Under the pieces are notes generated by a model. It was given only the letters and a program-made list of their open reading frames with translations, searched no databases and had not been told where the DNA came from. Shown piece by piece: positions 1 through 6,373 of a DNA stretch of 12,045 nucleotides (within the stretch, counting starts at the first letter, position 1; each line of letters begins with the position of its first letter). The stretch is from Coriobacteriales bacterium (lineage in GTDB: Bacteria; Actinomycetota; Coriobacteriia; Coriobacteriales; UBA8131). The stretch covers positions 1 through 12,045 of the forward strand of contig JAISPK010000048.1 of assembly GCA_031274985.1 (NCBI GenBank). Reading direction: 5' to 3'. A program made the position numbers and the translations under genes.

Positions 1-187
1 GGTAGCGAGCTTCCCAATCCTGCAACTCGCGCATGAGGGCATCAAAGGATTCGTCGGAGATCTCCGGGGCGTCCTGTGCGTAGTAGAGACGAGAATGGTG
101 CTCAATCTCTCGACGCAACTCATCAATGCGCTTTGAAGGCTCGAGGGGGCTTTGCGTGAATTCGTCAGGGTCAAATAATGTTTCCAT
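1..187 (-). CDS. ligA: NAD-dependent DNA ligase, N-terminal fragment
   Basis: Only the first 62 codons are present; the gene runs off the left edge. LigA seals nicks in duplex DNA during replication and repair, using NAD+ as adenylate donor. The visible part matches the family's Ia domain, which binds the NMN half of NAD+: residues 20-62 read RIDELRREIEHHSRLYYAQD followed by APEISDESFDALMRELQDWE. The paired tyrosines (35-36) and the D-APEISD-x-x-(F/Y)D pattern are the family hallmark. The first 19 residues are a short, poorly conserved leader. The start is ATG at 187; on the minus strand GGAGAG precedes it by 6 bases. The gene is divergent from the ECF transporter run and shares a 131-base upstream region with it. 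The identification is firm for such a short piece, but catalytic residues such as the adenylated lysine lie outside the window. Confidence 0.9.
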   Translation of the reverse strand, partial: METLFDPDEFTQSPLEPSKRIDELRREIEHHSRLYYAQDAPEISDESFDALMRELQDWEARY

Positions 188-318
188 CAAAGGCTCTCCG
201 GGTTTTTGTTGAGCCAAGTATCATGCTCTTTACTGTTACTCTGCAGCGGCTGCATGCATACTCTGCTAGACTTACCAATTCATTAGATTAGCATGAAACA
301 CACGCGGGAGAGTCAACA
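188..318. promoter_or_regulatory. Divergent intergenic region, ligA / ECF transporter
   Basis: This 131-base gap must hold the promoters of both ligA (leftward) and the ECF-purH run (rightward), but neither is clear-cut. Rightward candidates are TTGAGC (209-214) with TACTGT (231-236) at 16-base spacing, and an extended -10, TGCTAGACT (264-272), without a good -35. A leftward candidate is GATACT (complement of 217-222) with TGCAGA 17 bases upstream. The middle holds a perfect 5-bp inverted repeat GCAGC-G-GCTGC (243-253) overlapping the palindrome TGCATGCA (251-258), which could be an operator. All these assignments are by eye and weak. Confidence 0.35.
306..312 (+). promoter_or_regulatory. Ribosome binding site supporting a CTG start
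   Basis: GGGAGAG lies 6 bases before the CTG at 319. It is the only good Shine-Dalgarno match near the true beginning of the ATPase domain. No comparable site precedes the GTG at 385, the first conventional start codon in the frame. Confidence 0.6.
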
Positions 319-1794
319 CTGCTCGAATTCAAGAACATTAATTTTACTTACCCTCACCAGGTAATAACTGAGCCCTTAGATGAGGTGCTGCCGGGGAGTC
401 TGTTCCTTGACCATCGGCAGACCTTGCAACAGGTCTCTTTTTGCGTGCATCCCGGCGAGTGGGTGGTACTGCTTGGCGCCAATGGTTCTGGCAAATCCAC
501 GCTGGCCCGATTGGCCAACGGCTTGCTTCTGCCCAATGAGGGCGAGGTCGTAGCTGACGGGATATCCAGCTGGCAGCACGACCGGCTCCTGGAGCTGCGC
601 AAGCGCGTAGGGCTGGTTTCCCATGATGCGGACAATCAGATCGTCTCAACGACGGTTTTTGATGAGGTTGCCTTTGGGCCGCAGAACCTCGGTTGGGAGC
701 CGGAGCGTATCTACGCTGCGGTCAGGGGTGCCCTGGCGCAGGTGGGGCTCGCCGGCGATGAGTTTGAAAAGCGCGACCCCAATAGTTTGAGTGGTGGAGA
801 AAAGCAGCGTGTAGTGATAGCTGCTTTGATGGCCATGGAACCGGGCTATCTGGTTTTGGACGAGCCCACGGCCATGCTCGACCCGGTGGCGCGCTCGCAG
901 GTACTCAGGTCAATAGCACTGGCAAAACAAGCCGGTCACGGGATCTTGCAGATTACCCACCTGCTCAAGGAAGCGTCCTTTGCAGACCGGGTGTTGGTTT
1001 TGCATAACGGCAAGCTTGTGTACGACGGCGCACCCGAAGGAATCCTGGGCAACCAAGCGGCGCTTACTGCCTATGGCCTGGCGGCCCGGCCACACAAAAA
1101 AGTACCGTTAGCAGCTGCCGCTTTAGACAGCGCTGCCGCTTTTGACAGCGCTGCCGCACCCCGGCTCTCTTTGAACAAGGTCTCTTTTGCCTATCCGGAC
1201 ACTGTCTCGTGCAAACCGGCCCTTGAAAACATAGACCTGACACTCGCTGGCGGGGAGTGTCTCCTGCTCGTTGGTCCCAGTGGCTCGGGAAAATCCACCC
1301 TGCTCACGTTAGCTGCAGGCCTGATGCAGCCCACTGAAGGAGAGGTGCTGCTCAAGGGCAGTCCTCCCAAACCGGGGCAGGTGGGATTGGTGTTTCAACA
1401 ACCGGAGACACAGCTCTTTGCCCAAACCCTTTGCGAAGACATCCTCTTTGGACCCAAGAACCTGGGTTTTGCGCTCAGCGAGCACGGAAACACCGAAAAA
1501 GCACTGATAGACAAGGTGCTCAACGCTGTGGGCTTGGAGCCGGGGCGCTTTAAGCATCGCTCACCCTTTAGTCTGAGTGGCGGCGAGGCAAGACGGGCGG
1601 CCATTGCAACCATCCTCGCCCTGCAAACGGACTTTTTGCTGCTTGATGAGCCCACGGCAGGCCTTGATGCTCGCGGCAGAGCCTTTGTGTACGAACTGGT
1701 TCAGGATCTTATAGCGGCGGGTAAAGGCATTATCATTGCCACGCATAATCCCGAGCTGTTCGCGAGCCTGGCAACGAGTAAGAGGGAGCTCTAA
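319..1794 (+). CDS. ecfA: ECF transporter fused ATPase (EcfA1-EcfA2 in one chain)
   Basis: Two ABC ATPase domains in one 491-residue chain power an energy-coupling-factor importer for vitamins or metal ions at the inner face of the membrane. Domain 1 has Walker A GANGSGKST (53-61), Q-loop Gln107, signature LSGGE (157-161), Walker B VLDE (to 182) and H-loop His214. Domain 2 has Walker A GPSGSGKST (319-327), signature LSGGE (419-423), Walker B LLLDE (to 444) and His476. Both sites look intact. An Ala-rich linker (about 265-281) with a tandem repeat joins them. Start choice: the frame is open from 292 but has no ATG, GTG or TTG until GTG 385, which would remove the first beta strand. CTG 319, with a ribosome binding site, gives M-L-E-F-K-N-I-N-F-T-Y-P, the standard EcfA beginning. 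The stop abuts the ecfT ATG (TAAATG). A frameshift or sequencing error upstream is the alternative to CTG initiation. Confidence 0.9.
   Translation: MLEFKNINFTYPHQVITEPLDEVLPGSLFLDHRQTLQQVSFCVHPGEWVVLLGANGSGKSTLARLANGLLLPNEGEVVADGISSWQHDRLLELRKRVGLVSHDADNQIVSTTVFDEVAFGPQNLGWEPERIYAAVRGALAQVGLAGDEFEKRDPNSLSGGEKQRVVIAALMAMEPGYLVLDEPTAMLDPVARSQVLRSIALAKQAGHGILQITHLLKEASFADRVLVLHNGKLVYDGAPEGILGNQAALTAYGLAARPHKKVPLAAAALDSAAAFDSAAAPRLSLNKVSFAYPDTVSCKPALENIDLTLAGGECLLLVGPSGSGKSTLLTLAAGLMQPTEGEVLLKGSPPKPGQVGLVFQQPETQLFAQTLCEDILFGPKNLGFALSEHGNTEKALIDKVLNAVGLEPGRFKHRSPFSLSGGEARRAAIATILALQTDFLLLDEPTAGLDARGRAFVYELVQDLIAAGKGIIIATHNPELFASLATSKREL
1114..1157 (+). repeat. 18-bp tandem repeat in the ATPase linker
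   Basis: There are about 2.4 copies: GCTGCCGCTTTAGACAGC (1114-1131), GCTGCCGCTTTTGACAGC (1132-1149, one mismatch) and a partial GCTGCCGC (1150-1157). The period is a multiple of 3, so copy-number change keeps the frame. The repeat encodes AAALDS-AAAFDS-AAA, a flexible linker between the two nucleotide-binding domains. Confidence 0.9.
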
Positions 1795-2595
1795 ATGGCT
1801 ATTCCTCTTCCTTTTGGCAACTATCTGGCGCGCGATACCCCCATCCATCGCATAGATGCGCGCATCAAGCTTTTATTGCTGGCTGTGTATGTCTTTGCGA
1901 TCTTTGCCTGTAGCACCTGGGCCGGGCTGCTGGCCTTGCTCCTGGTGCTCATTGTTCTGTTTGCTGTGGCACACATACCGCCGCGCAGAGCCTTGCGCGG
2001 CCTCAAGCCGATACTCTTCATACTACTCTTTACCTTTATTGCCAATGCCTTTACGTTCAGCACGATAAATCTATCGGAAACTATCCCGCTTTTGGGGAGT
2101 TTTGGAATTCGGCCGTCGGGCGTGGTTAAGGGCCTGTATTTTGCCTTACGTATCAGCATGTTGGTGCTGGTTACGGCACTGCTCACCTATACCACTTCAG
2201 TTGTTTCGCTGACGGATGCAACCACCAAGCTGCTCTCTCCCCTCAGAGCCCTGCGGGTGCCCGTTGAAGATATTGCTATGGTTTTTACCATCGCCCTGCG
2301 GTTTATACCGCTCACGGTTTCAGAGGCAGAAAAACTGGTGGTTGCCCAGAGCGCACGCGGCGCCCGCTTCAACCAGGGCGGCCCTCTTGCTCGCATCAAG
2401 GCCTGGATTCCGGTGATGATACCGCTGTTTGTCAATCTCTTCCGGCGCGCTGACCACCTTGCGCAGGCTATGGAGAGCCGCTGCTACGTGGGCAAGGGGA
2501 GAACGCTGCTTGCTCACACCCATCTGGTTGCCAGGGATGCTGCCTGGGCGATTGGCGGCTCGGTGCTTCTGGTAGCTGTTGGGCTTTTACTGTAG
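1795..2595 (+). CDS. ecfT: ECF transporter transmembrane coupling protein EcfT
   Basis: This 266-residue membrane protein of the CbiQ/EcfT family links the ATPases to a substrate-binding S component, and with the upstream gene forms the energising module. Hydrophobic segments lie at about 25-60, 72-92, 112-135 and 158-175, with a last helix at 250-266. The cytoplasmic coupling region holds the first family motif, S-A-R-G (186-189), inside AQSARGARF. The second normally reads A-M-E-S-R-G-Y or similar; here it is AMESRCYVG (225-233), with Cys230 where Gly is usual. The N-terminal DARIKL (21-26) after a short amphipathic lead is also typical of the family. The ATG directly follows the ATPase stop, with GAGGGAG upstream, so the two are translationally coupled. 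No S component is encoded in the window, so the transported substrate cannot be read from sequence. Confidence 0.9.
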   Translation: MAIPLPFGNYLARDTPIHRIDARIKLLLLAVYVFAIFACSTWAGLLALLLVLIVLFAVAHIPPRRALRGLKPILFILLFTFIANAFTFSTINLSETIPLLGSFGIRPSGVVKGLYFALRISMLVLVTALLTYTTSVVSLTDATTKLLSPLRALRVPVEDIAMVFTIALRFIPLTVSEAEKLVVAQSARGARFNQGGPLARIKAWIPVMIPLFVNLFRRADHLAQAMESRCYVGKGRTLLAHTHLVARDAAWAIGGSVLLVAVGLLL

Positions 2596-2626
2596 ACTTT
2601 AATAACGCGAGAATGAAAGGATTTTG

Positions 2627-2857
2627 ATGGCTTTGCTGGTTGCCCTACTGCGCATTGTATTGCCCCTCATTATCCTGGCGATTATCTTGAGATTTGTTCT
2701 ACCGCGCATTCGTCAAACTGGCCAGAAGCGCTCAGACCGCATCGATGTTGATGCAACGGTGGTGGGGTCAGAACAGCTCGAGGTTGATCTTGAAGGTTAC
2801 GAACCTTCGGAAGTCTACGTAAAACAGCAGTCACTGCAAAAAGAAGAAAACGAGTAA
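2627..2857 (+). CDS. Small one-helix membrane protein, unknown function
   Basis: A 76-residue protein that I do not recognise. Residues 3-26 form one strongly hydrophobic helix, followed by a positive stretch (R27, R29, K34, R35, R38), so the C-terminal half probably faces the cytoplasm (positive-inside rule). The soluble tail (39-76) is acidic and ends in a lysine/glutamate-rich segment. I see no catalytic motif and no lipobox. The chosen start is ATG 2627, with GAAAGGA 5 bases upstream; an in-frame TTG directly before it (2624) is less likely. It lies 31 bases after ecfT and 11 bases before purH, so it is almost certainly co-transcribed with both. Its size and position fit an accessory subunit or regulator of the transporter, but that is inference only. 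It is too short and topologically wrong for an ECF S component, which has about six helices. Confidence 0.75.
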   Translation: MALLVALLRIVLPLIILAIILRFVLPRIRQTGQKRSDRIDVDATVVGSEQLEVDLEGYEPSEVYVKQQSLQKEENE

Positions 2858-2868
2858 AAGGAGCACTC

Positions 2869-4467
2869 ATGCCCGACCAGAATCCTGCAATCGAGCAGAA
2901 TCCTACCATTAAGCGAGCCCTTATCTCCGTGACGGACAAAACCGGTATTGTTGCGTTTGCCCGCTCCCTCCACGAGGAGTTTGGCGTGGAGATTGTCTCT
3001 ACCGGCGGCACGGCAAAGGCGCTTGTTGCCGAGGGAATACCGGTGCGTGCCATTGATGACCTTACCGGGTTTCCCGAGATGATGGACGGTAGGGTCAAGA
3101 CTCTTCACCCCAGGGTGCATGGAGGCCTGCTGGCACGACGCGATGTGTCCGAGCATCTGGAGCAAGCTGCCCAGCACGGAATCGGGCTCATTGATCTGGT
3201 GGTGGTAAATCTCTATGCCTTTGAGGCAACGGTGGCAAAACCGCAGGTAACCTACGAAGAGGCCATTGAGAACATCGACATCGGCGGGCCCAGTATGCTG
3301 CGCAGCGCCGCGAAGAACCATGCGGCGGTCACGGTGGTGGTAAACCCCGCTTACTATGATCAGATACTGGCAGAGATGCGTGCGCAGCAGGGCGCTACCA
3401 CGCTTGCCACCCGCAAGCGACTGGCCCTTGAGGTGTTTGAGACCACCAGCGCTTATGACAACGCAATTTATTCGTGGCTCTACGGTGCCATCTCTGATGA
3501 GGCCCCTTCGCCCTTCATGCCCAACAAACGTCTCTTTTTAGCCAAGGCGCAGGATCTGCGCTACGGCGAGAACCCGCATCAGCAGGCAGCGCTCTACAAG
3601 ATAAGCGGCGGCGGCAACGCGGCCACGCTCTGCAACGCCGAGCAGCTTCAGGGCAAAGAGCTCTCCTATAACAACTATCTGGACCTCGACGCTGCCTGGG
3701 CGGCAGTGCGGGAGTTCAGCGAGCCCACGGTGGTCATCGTCAAACACCTCACGCCCTGCGGGGTTGCCTCGGGCGCTGATATCGCCCAGGCGTATGAACG
3801 TGCCTTTGCCTGTGACCCGGTGAGCGCCTTTGGCGGCGTTATGGCCTTTAACTGTCAGGTGACTACGGCGGTCATCGAGGCAATCTATGCCAATGGACAG
3901 TTTATCGAGGCACTGATTGCGCCGGGCTATGAAGCTGGTGCGCAGGAGCTGTTGGCAGACAAACCCAACGTACGAGTGCTGGTGAGCGGCGGAATCAATG
4001 CCCTGGGGGAGGGTTTTGATTATCGCAGCATAGAAGGCGGCCTGCTGTGCATGAGCTCGGACTCTACGCTGGATGATGAGTTTGCACTTGAGGTGGCCAG
4101 TCAGCGCCAGCCCTTGGAAGGAGAACTCGCTGAGCTGGTCTTTGCCTGGAAGGTGGCCAAGTCGGTCAAGTCAAACGCCATCGTGATAACCAGGGACAAA
4201 ACCACGTTAGGCATTGGAGCCGGACAGCCGAATCGAGTCAATTCTGCCAGGCTCGCGGTGCTCCAGGCCGGCGGCGCTGCTGTTGGCGCAGTGGCTGCAT
4301 CCGATGCGTTTATGCCCTTTGCCGACTCGCTCGAAGTGCTGGCTGAGGCCGGCGTAACTGCGGTGATCCAACCGGGTGGCTCAGTGCGCGACCAAGAGGT
4401 CTTAGAAGCAGCCGATAAAGCCGGGATGCTCGTCGTGTTCACCGGAACGCGCCATTTTAGGCATTAA
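2869..4467 (+). CDS. purH: Bifunctional AICAR formyltransferase / IMP cyclohydrolase
   Basis: PurH catalyses the last two steps of de novo purine synthesis: 10-formyl-tetrahydrofolate formylates AICAR to FAICAR, which is cyclised to IMP in the cytoplasm. Its 532 residues are the normal length. The N-terminal cyclohydrolase domain (about 15-210) shows ALISVTDKTGI, STGGTAKAL (44-52), GFPEMMDGRVKTLHPRVHGG (67-86) and the IENIDIGGPSMLRSAAKNH region (133-151). The formyltransferase domain shows DLRYGENPHQQ (229-239), GKELSYNNYLD (262-272), the catalytic Lys-His pair in VKHLTPCG (291-298, K292-H293), AFGGVMAFN (320-328), VKSNAIV (433-439) and the C-terminal GTRHFRH. The ATG at 2869 has AAAGGAG about 6 bases upstream. 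All key residues look intact. Its place behind an ECF module is of interest because the enzyme needs a folate cofactor. Confidence 0.98.
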   Translation: MPDQNPAIEQNPTIKRALISVTDKTGIVAFARSLHEEFGVEIVSTGGTAKALVAEGIPVRAIDDLTGFPEMMDGRVKTLHPRVHGGLLARRDVSEHLEQAAQHGIGLIDLVVVNLYAFEATVAKPQVTYEEAIENIDIGGPSMLRSAAKNHAAVTVVVNPAYYDQILAEMRAQQGATTLATRKRLALEVFETTSAYDNAIYSWLYGAISDEAPSPFMPNKRLFLAKAQDLRYGENPHQQAALYKISGGGNAATLCNAEQLQGKELSYNNYLDLDAAWAAVREFSEPTVVIVKHLTPCGVASGADIAQAYERAFACDPVSAFGGVMAFNCQVTTAVIEAIYANGQFIEALIAPGYEAGAQELLADKPNVRVLVSGGINALGEGFDYRSIEGGLLCMSSDSTLDDEFALEVASQRQPLEGELAELVFAWKVAKSVKSNAIVITRDKTTLGIGAGQPNRVNSARLAVLQAGGAAVGAVAASDAFMPFADSLEVLAEAGVTAVIQPGGSVRDQEVLEAADKAGMLVVFTGTRHFRH

Positions 4468-4472
4468 GACGA

Positions 4473-4484
4473 AAACAATTGTTT
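4473..4484. promoter_or_regulatory. 12-bp perfect palindrome between purH and the glycosyltransferase
   Basis: AAACAATTGTTT is fully self-complementary and lies 6 bases after the purH stop, before the AAAAGGAG of the next gene. It is too short and A+T-rich to act as a terminator. It could be a protein-binding site or coincidence. Confidence 0.35.
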
Positions 4485-4510
4485 GATACCCAAAAAGGAG
4501 CTATCTTTTC

Positions 4511-5614
4511 GTGAACTCAGAGGCAAAGGACAATACCCCACTCATCTCGGTCATAGTACCCTGCTATAACGTTGCGCCCTATCTCAGGCAGTGCATCGAG
4601 AGTATCCTCGCACAGTCTTTTGAGCGTTTAGAGGTGATTGCCGTCAATGACGGCTCCACTGACGATACTCTCGCCCTTCTTGAAGAATATGCCGCCTCCA
4701 GGTCCAAGGTGCGTATCATCGATAAGCAAAACGAAGGCTATGGGGCAAGCTGCAACCGGGGGATTGCCGAGGCAAAGGGGGAGTGGATAAGCATCGTTGA
4801 GCCGGATGACTGGATAGAGCCGGGCATGTATGAGCAGATGGTCAGCTTTGCCACCTGCTTCTCACCTGCTCCTGAGGTGATCAAGACTCCCTACTGGCGC
4901 ATAATCAACCCTGATACTCCCCGGCAACGCAGGTATAATTGCAGCTACCGTCATCGCATCAAGCCCTCTCAACAACCCTTTACGGTGCTGGAAGCACCTC
5001 ACCTGCTCAGCCATCATCCTTCGATATGGTCGGCGCTGTATCGTCGTGAGTTTCTTGAGAAGCACCGTATTGCCTTCAAGCCGATTCCCGGTGCCGGATG
5101 GGCGGATAACCCCTTTTTGCTCGAGACGCTCCTGAGAGCTGAGGCAATTGCTTATCTGGATATTCCCTTTTATTGTTACCGGGAGGAGAGCCCGGAGAAA
5201 CTGGCCTCTTTTTACCAGAGTAACCCGTTGGTGCCCTTTGAGCGCTGGCTGGAGCAACAGAGCGTTATTGATGAGCTCAAGGTCACTGATGCTCAAATCC
5301 TTCGCACGCAAAACCGCAGAGGGTTTACCTATCTGGCCAACGTGCTAAAGGTTGCTTCGGTCGATGAGAATCAAGCCCTCAGGGGTCTGGTCGCAGCTAT
5401 GTTTGAACGCATGGATTCCGACCTGGTGCTTAGTGACCCGGCCATAAGCCCCGGGCTTAAGAAGCTATTTCTCAAACTGCGAGAGCTCCCGCAAGTGCCC
5501 GTCAAAAAACTCCCTTCAAGGGTATTCCTCCTCAAAGAAGGGCTCTACAGTCTCTACAATGTGGGGCCGGTTTTTACTCTGAAAAACGCCTTGGGCTTTC
5601 TCGATAAGAAGTAA
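4511..5614 (+). CDS. Family 2 glycosyltransferase
   Basis: A 367-residue cytoplasmic GT-A enzyme that probably transfers a sugar from a nucleotide-sugar to a lipid-linked surface glycan; donor and acceptor cannot be told from sequence. The N-terminal Rossmann-like part is typical of GT2: LISVIVPCYNVAPYLRQCIE (11-30), SILAQSFERLEVIAVNDGST (31-50, with the nucleotide-binding Asp47), NEGYGASCNRG (74-84) and the metal-binding DxD equivalent EPDD (97-100). The middle and C-terminal parts (about 120-367) are soluble, with no transmembrane helix, and carry the Y-C-Y-R-E-E segment seen in many capsule-type enzymes. The start is GTG 4511, with AAAAGGAG ending 10 bases upstream. It follows purH by 43 bases, so it may share its transcript or have its own promoter. 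The gene converges on the lipoprotein gene, with 3 bases between the stops. Confidence 0.9.
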   Translation: MNSEAKDNTPLISVIVPCYNVAPYLRQCIESILAQSFERLEVIAVNDGSTDDTLALLEEYAASRSKVRIIDKQNEGYGASCNRGIAEAKGEWISIVEPDDWIEPGMYEQMVSFATCFSPAPEVIKTPYWRIINPDTPRQRRYNCSYRHRIKPSQQPFTVLEAPHLLSHHPSIWSALYRREFLEKHRIAFKPIPGAGWADNPFLLETLLRAEAIAYLDIPFYCYREESPEKLASFYQSNPLVPFERWLEQQSVIDELKVTDAQILRTQNRRGFTYLANVLKVASVDENQALRGLVAAMFERMDSDLVLSDPAISPGLKKLFLKLRELPQVPVKKLPSRVFLLKEGLYSLYNVGPVFTLKNALGFLDKK

Positions 5615-5617
5615 CGG

Positions 5618-6358
5618 TTATCTGAAAATCAGGTCGTTTGGATCAACACAAGCATCTGAGCTTTGACTGCCTCCACCGGATCCTGAACCGGGATTATACG
5701 AATAGTCACCATAATTCTGTGCTGCCTCAGCTTGAGCTAGCGATTCTGCTGCTGCGGCTGACTCTGCTGCGGCTTCATCTCGCGCAAGCTTCAAGGCTTT
5801 CTCGGTCTCAAGCGTACTCCCTGTTTTACTATCGAAATCTGTGAATTCAACATAGGCAACGCTGTCTTCAGACAAGCATATTGTCAGTGACTGCAGTTCT
5901 TCGAGGCACAGATCGTGAAGCTCTGTTTGAGACCCATCACTAAAAGTGAGCGCAATGGTATAGAGGGTTCGTAGAATAAGACCGTTTGGCACCCCGTCCC
6001 CCAGGGTCTCTGCACCCTCATTATTTGGCTTTACGGTGTTGGCGCGATTGATATAGGCAACAACGGTCTCGCCTGCTTTAATCCTTGTGGATTCTGTTAC
6101 CAGAGAGTCCGGGAATTCGGCATCCTGGGTACTTTTTGCCGCAAACGACACAATGTCCTTGCCTGTTGAATTAGTTACCTCCACCATGATGGCAGAGTCG
6201 TCTTTGCTATTACCGAGTACGCGCAATTCAGCCCTGGCGGATTTATCTTCAAGGGATGTATCCGGCTTAGACGCAGTACACGCGCTCAGCCCAAACAGAG
6301 TTGTCCCAAGCATCAAGACAAGCAAAAGTGAAGTGAGAATTTTAAGTTTTATGTTCAT
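5618..6358 (-). CDS. Lipoprotein of unknown family, third gene of the O-acetylation operon
   Basis: A 246-residue protein with a lipoprotein signal: K4 and K6, a hydrophobic core at 7-22, and lipobox LSAC (24-27), so Cys27 should be lipidated and the protein held on the outer face of the membrane. Residues 40-178 look like a beta-rich domain with alternating hydrophobic residues (ARAELRVLG, SAIMVEVTNSTGKDIV, GETVVAYINRAN, YTIALTFSDGS) and cysteines at 151 and 161. Residues 185-214 are Ala/Glu-rich and probably helical. A Gly/Ser linker (224-234) leads to a short tail DACVDPNDLIFR with a third cysteine, Cys237, 9 residues from the end. ATG 6358 has AAGGGAG 9 bases upstream and lies 15 bases after the DHHW gene's stop, so the two are co-transcribed. 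I recognise no named family; a role beside the acetylation enzymes is inferred from position. Confidence 0.8.
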   Translation of the reverse strand: MNIKLKILTSLLLVLMLGTTLFGLSACTASKPDTSLEDKSARAELRVLGNSKDDSAIMVEVTNSTGKDIVSFAAKSTQDAEFPDSLVTESTRIKAGETVVAYINRANTVKPNNEGAETLGDGVPNGLILRTLYTIALTFSDGSQTELHDLCLEELQSLTICLSEDSVAYVEFTDFDSKTGSTLETEKALKLARDEAAAESAAAAESLAQAEAAQNYGDYSYNPGSGSGGGSQSSDACVDPNDLIFR

Positions 6359-6373
6359 GGCGTGTAGCTCCCT

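Noticed and set aside
293..364. ATG-started 23-codon frame (M-K-H-T-R-E-S...) overlapping the start of the ECF ATPase, as a leader peptide
   Set aside because: It has no ribosome binding site of its own and no regulatory codon run. It is better explained as an out-of-frame shadow, although a one-base sequencing error here could make its ATG the real ATPase start.
1114..1157. Short direct repeats as a possible CRISPR or mobile-element trace
   Set aside because: The units are contiguous with no spacers and stay in frame as a protein linker.
2815..3321. Minus-strand 168-residue frame opposite purH
   Set aside because: purH is conserved through this whole stretch, and the antisense frame has no start signal or recognisable motif.
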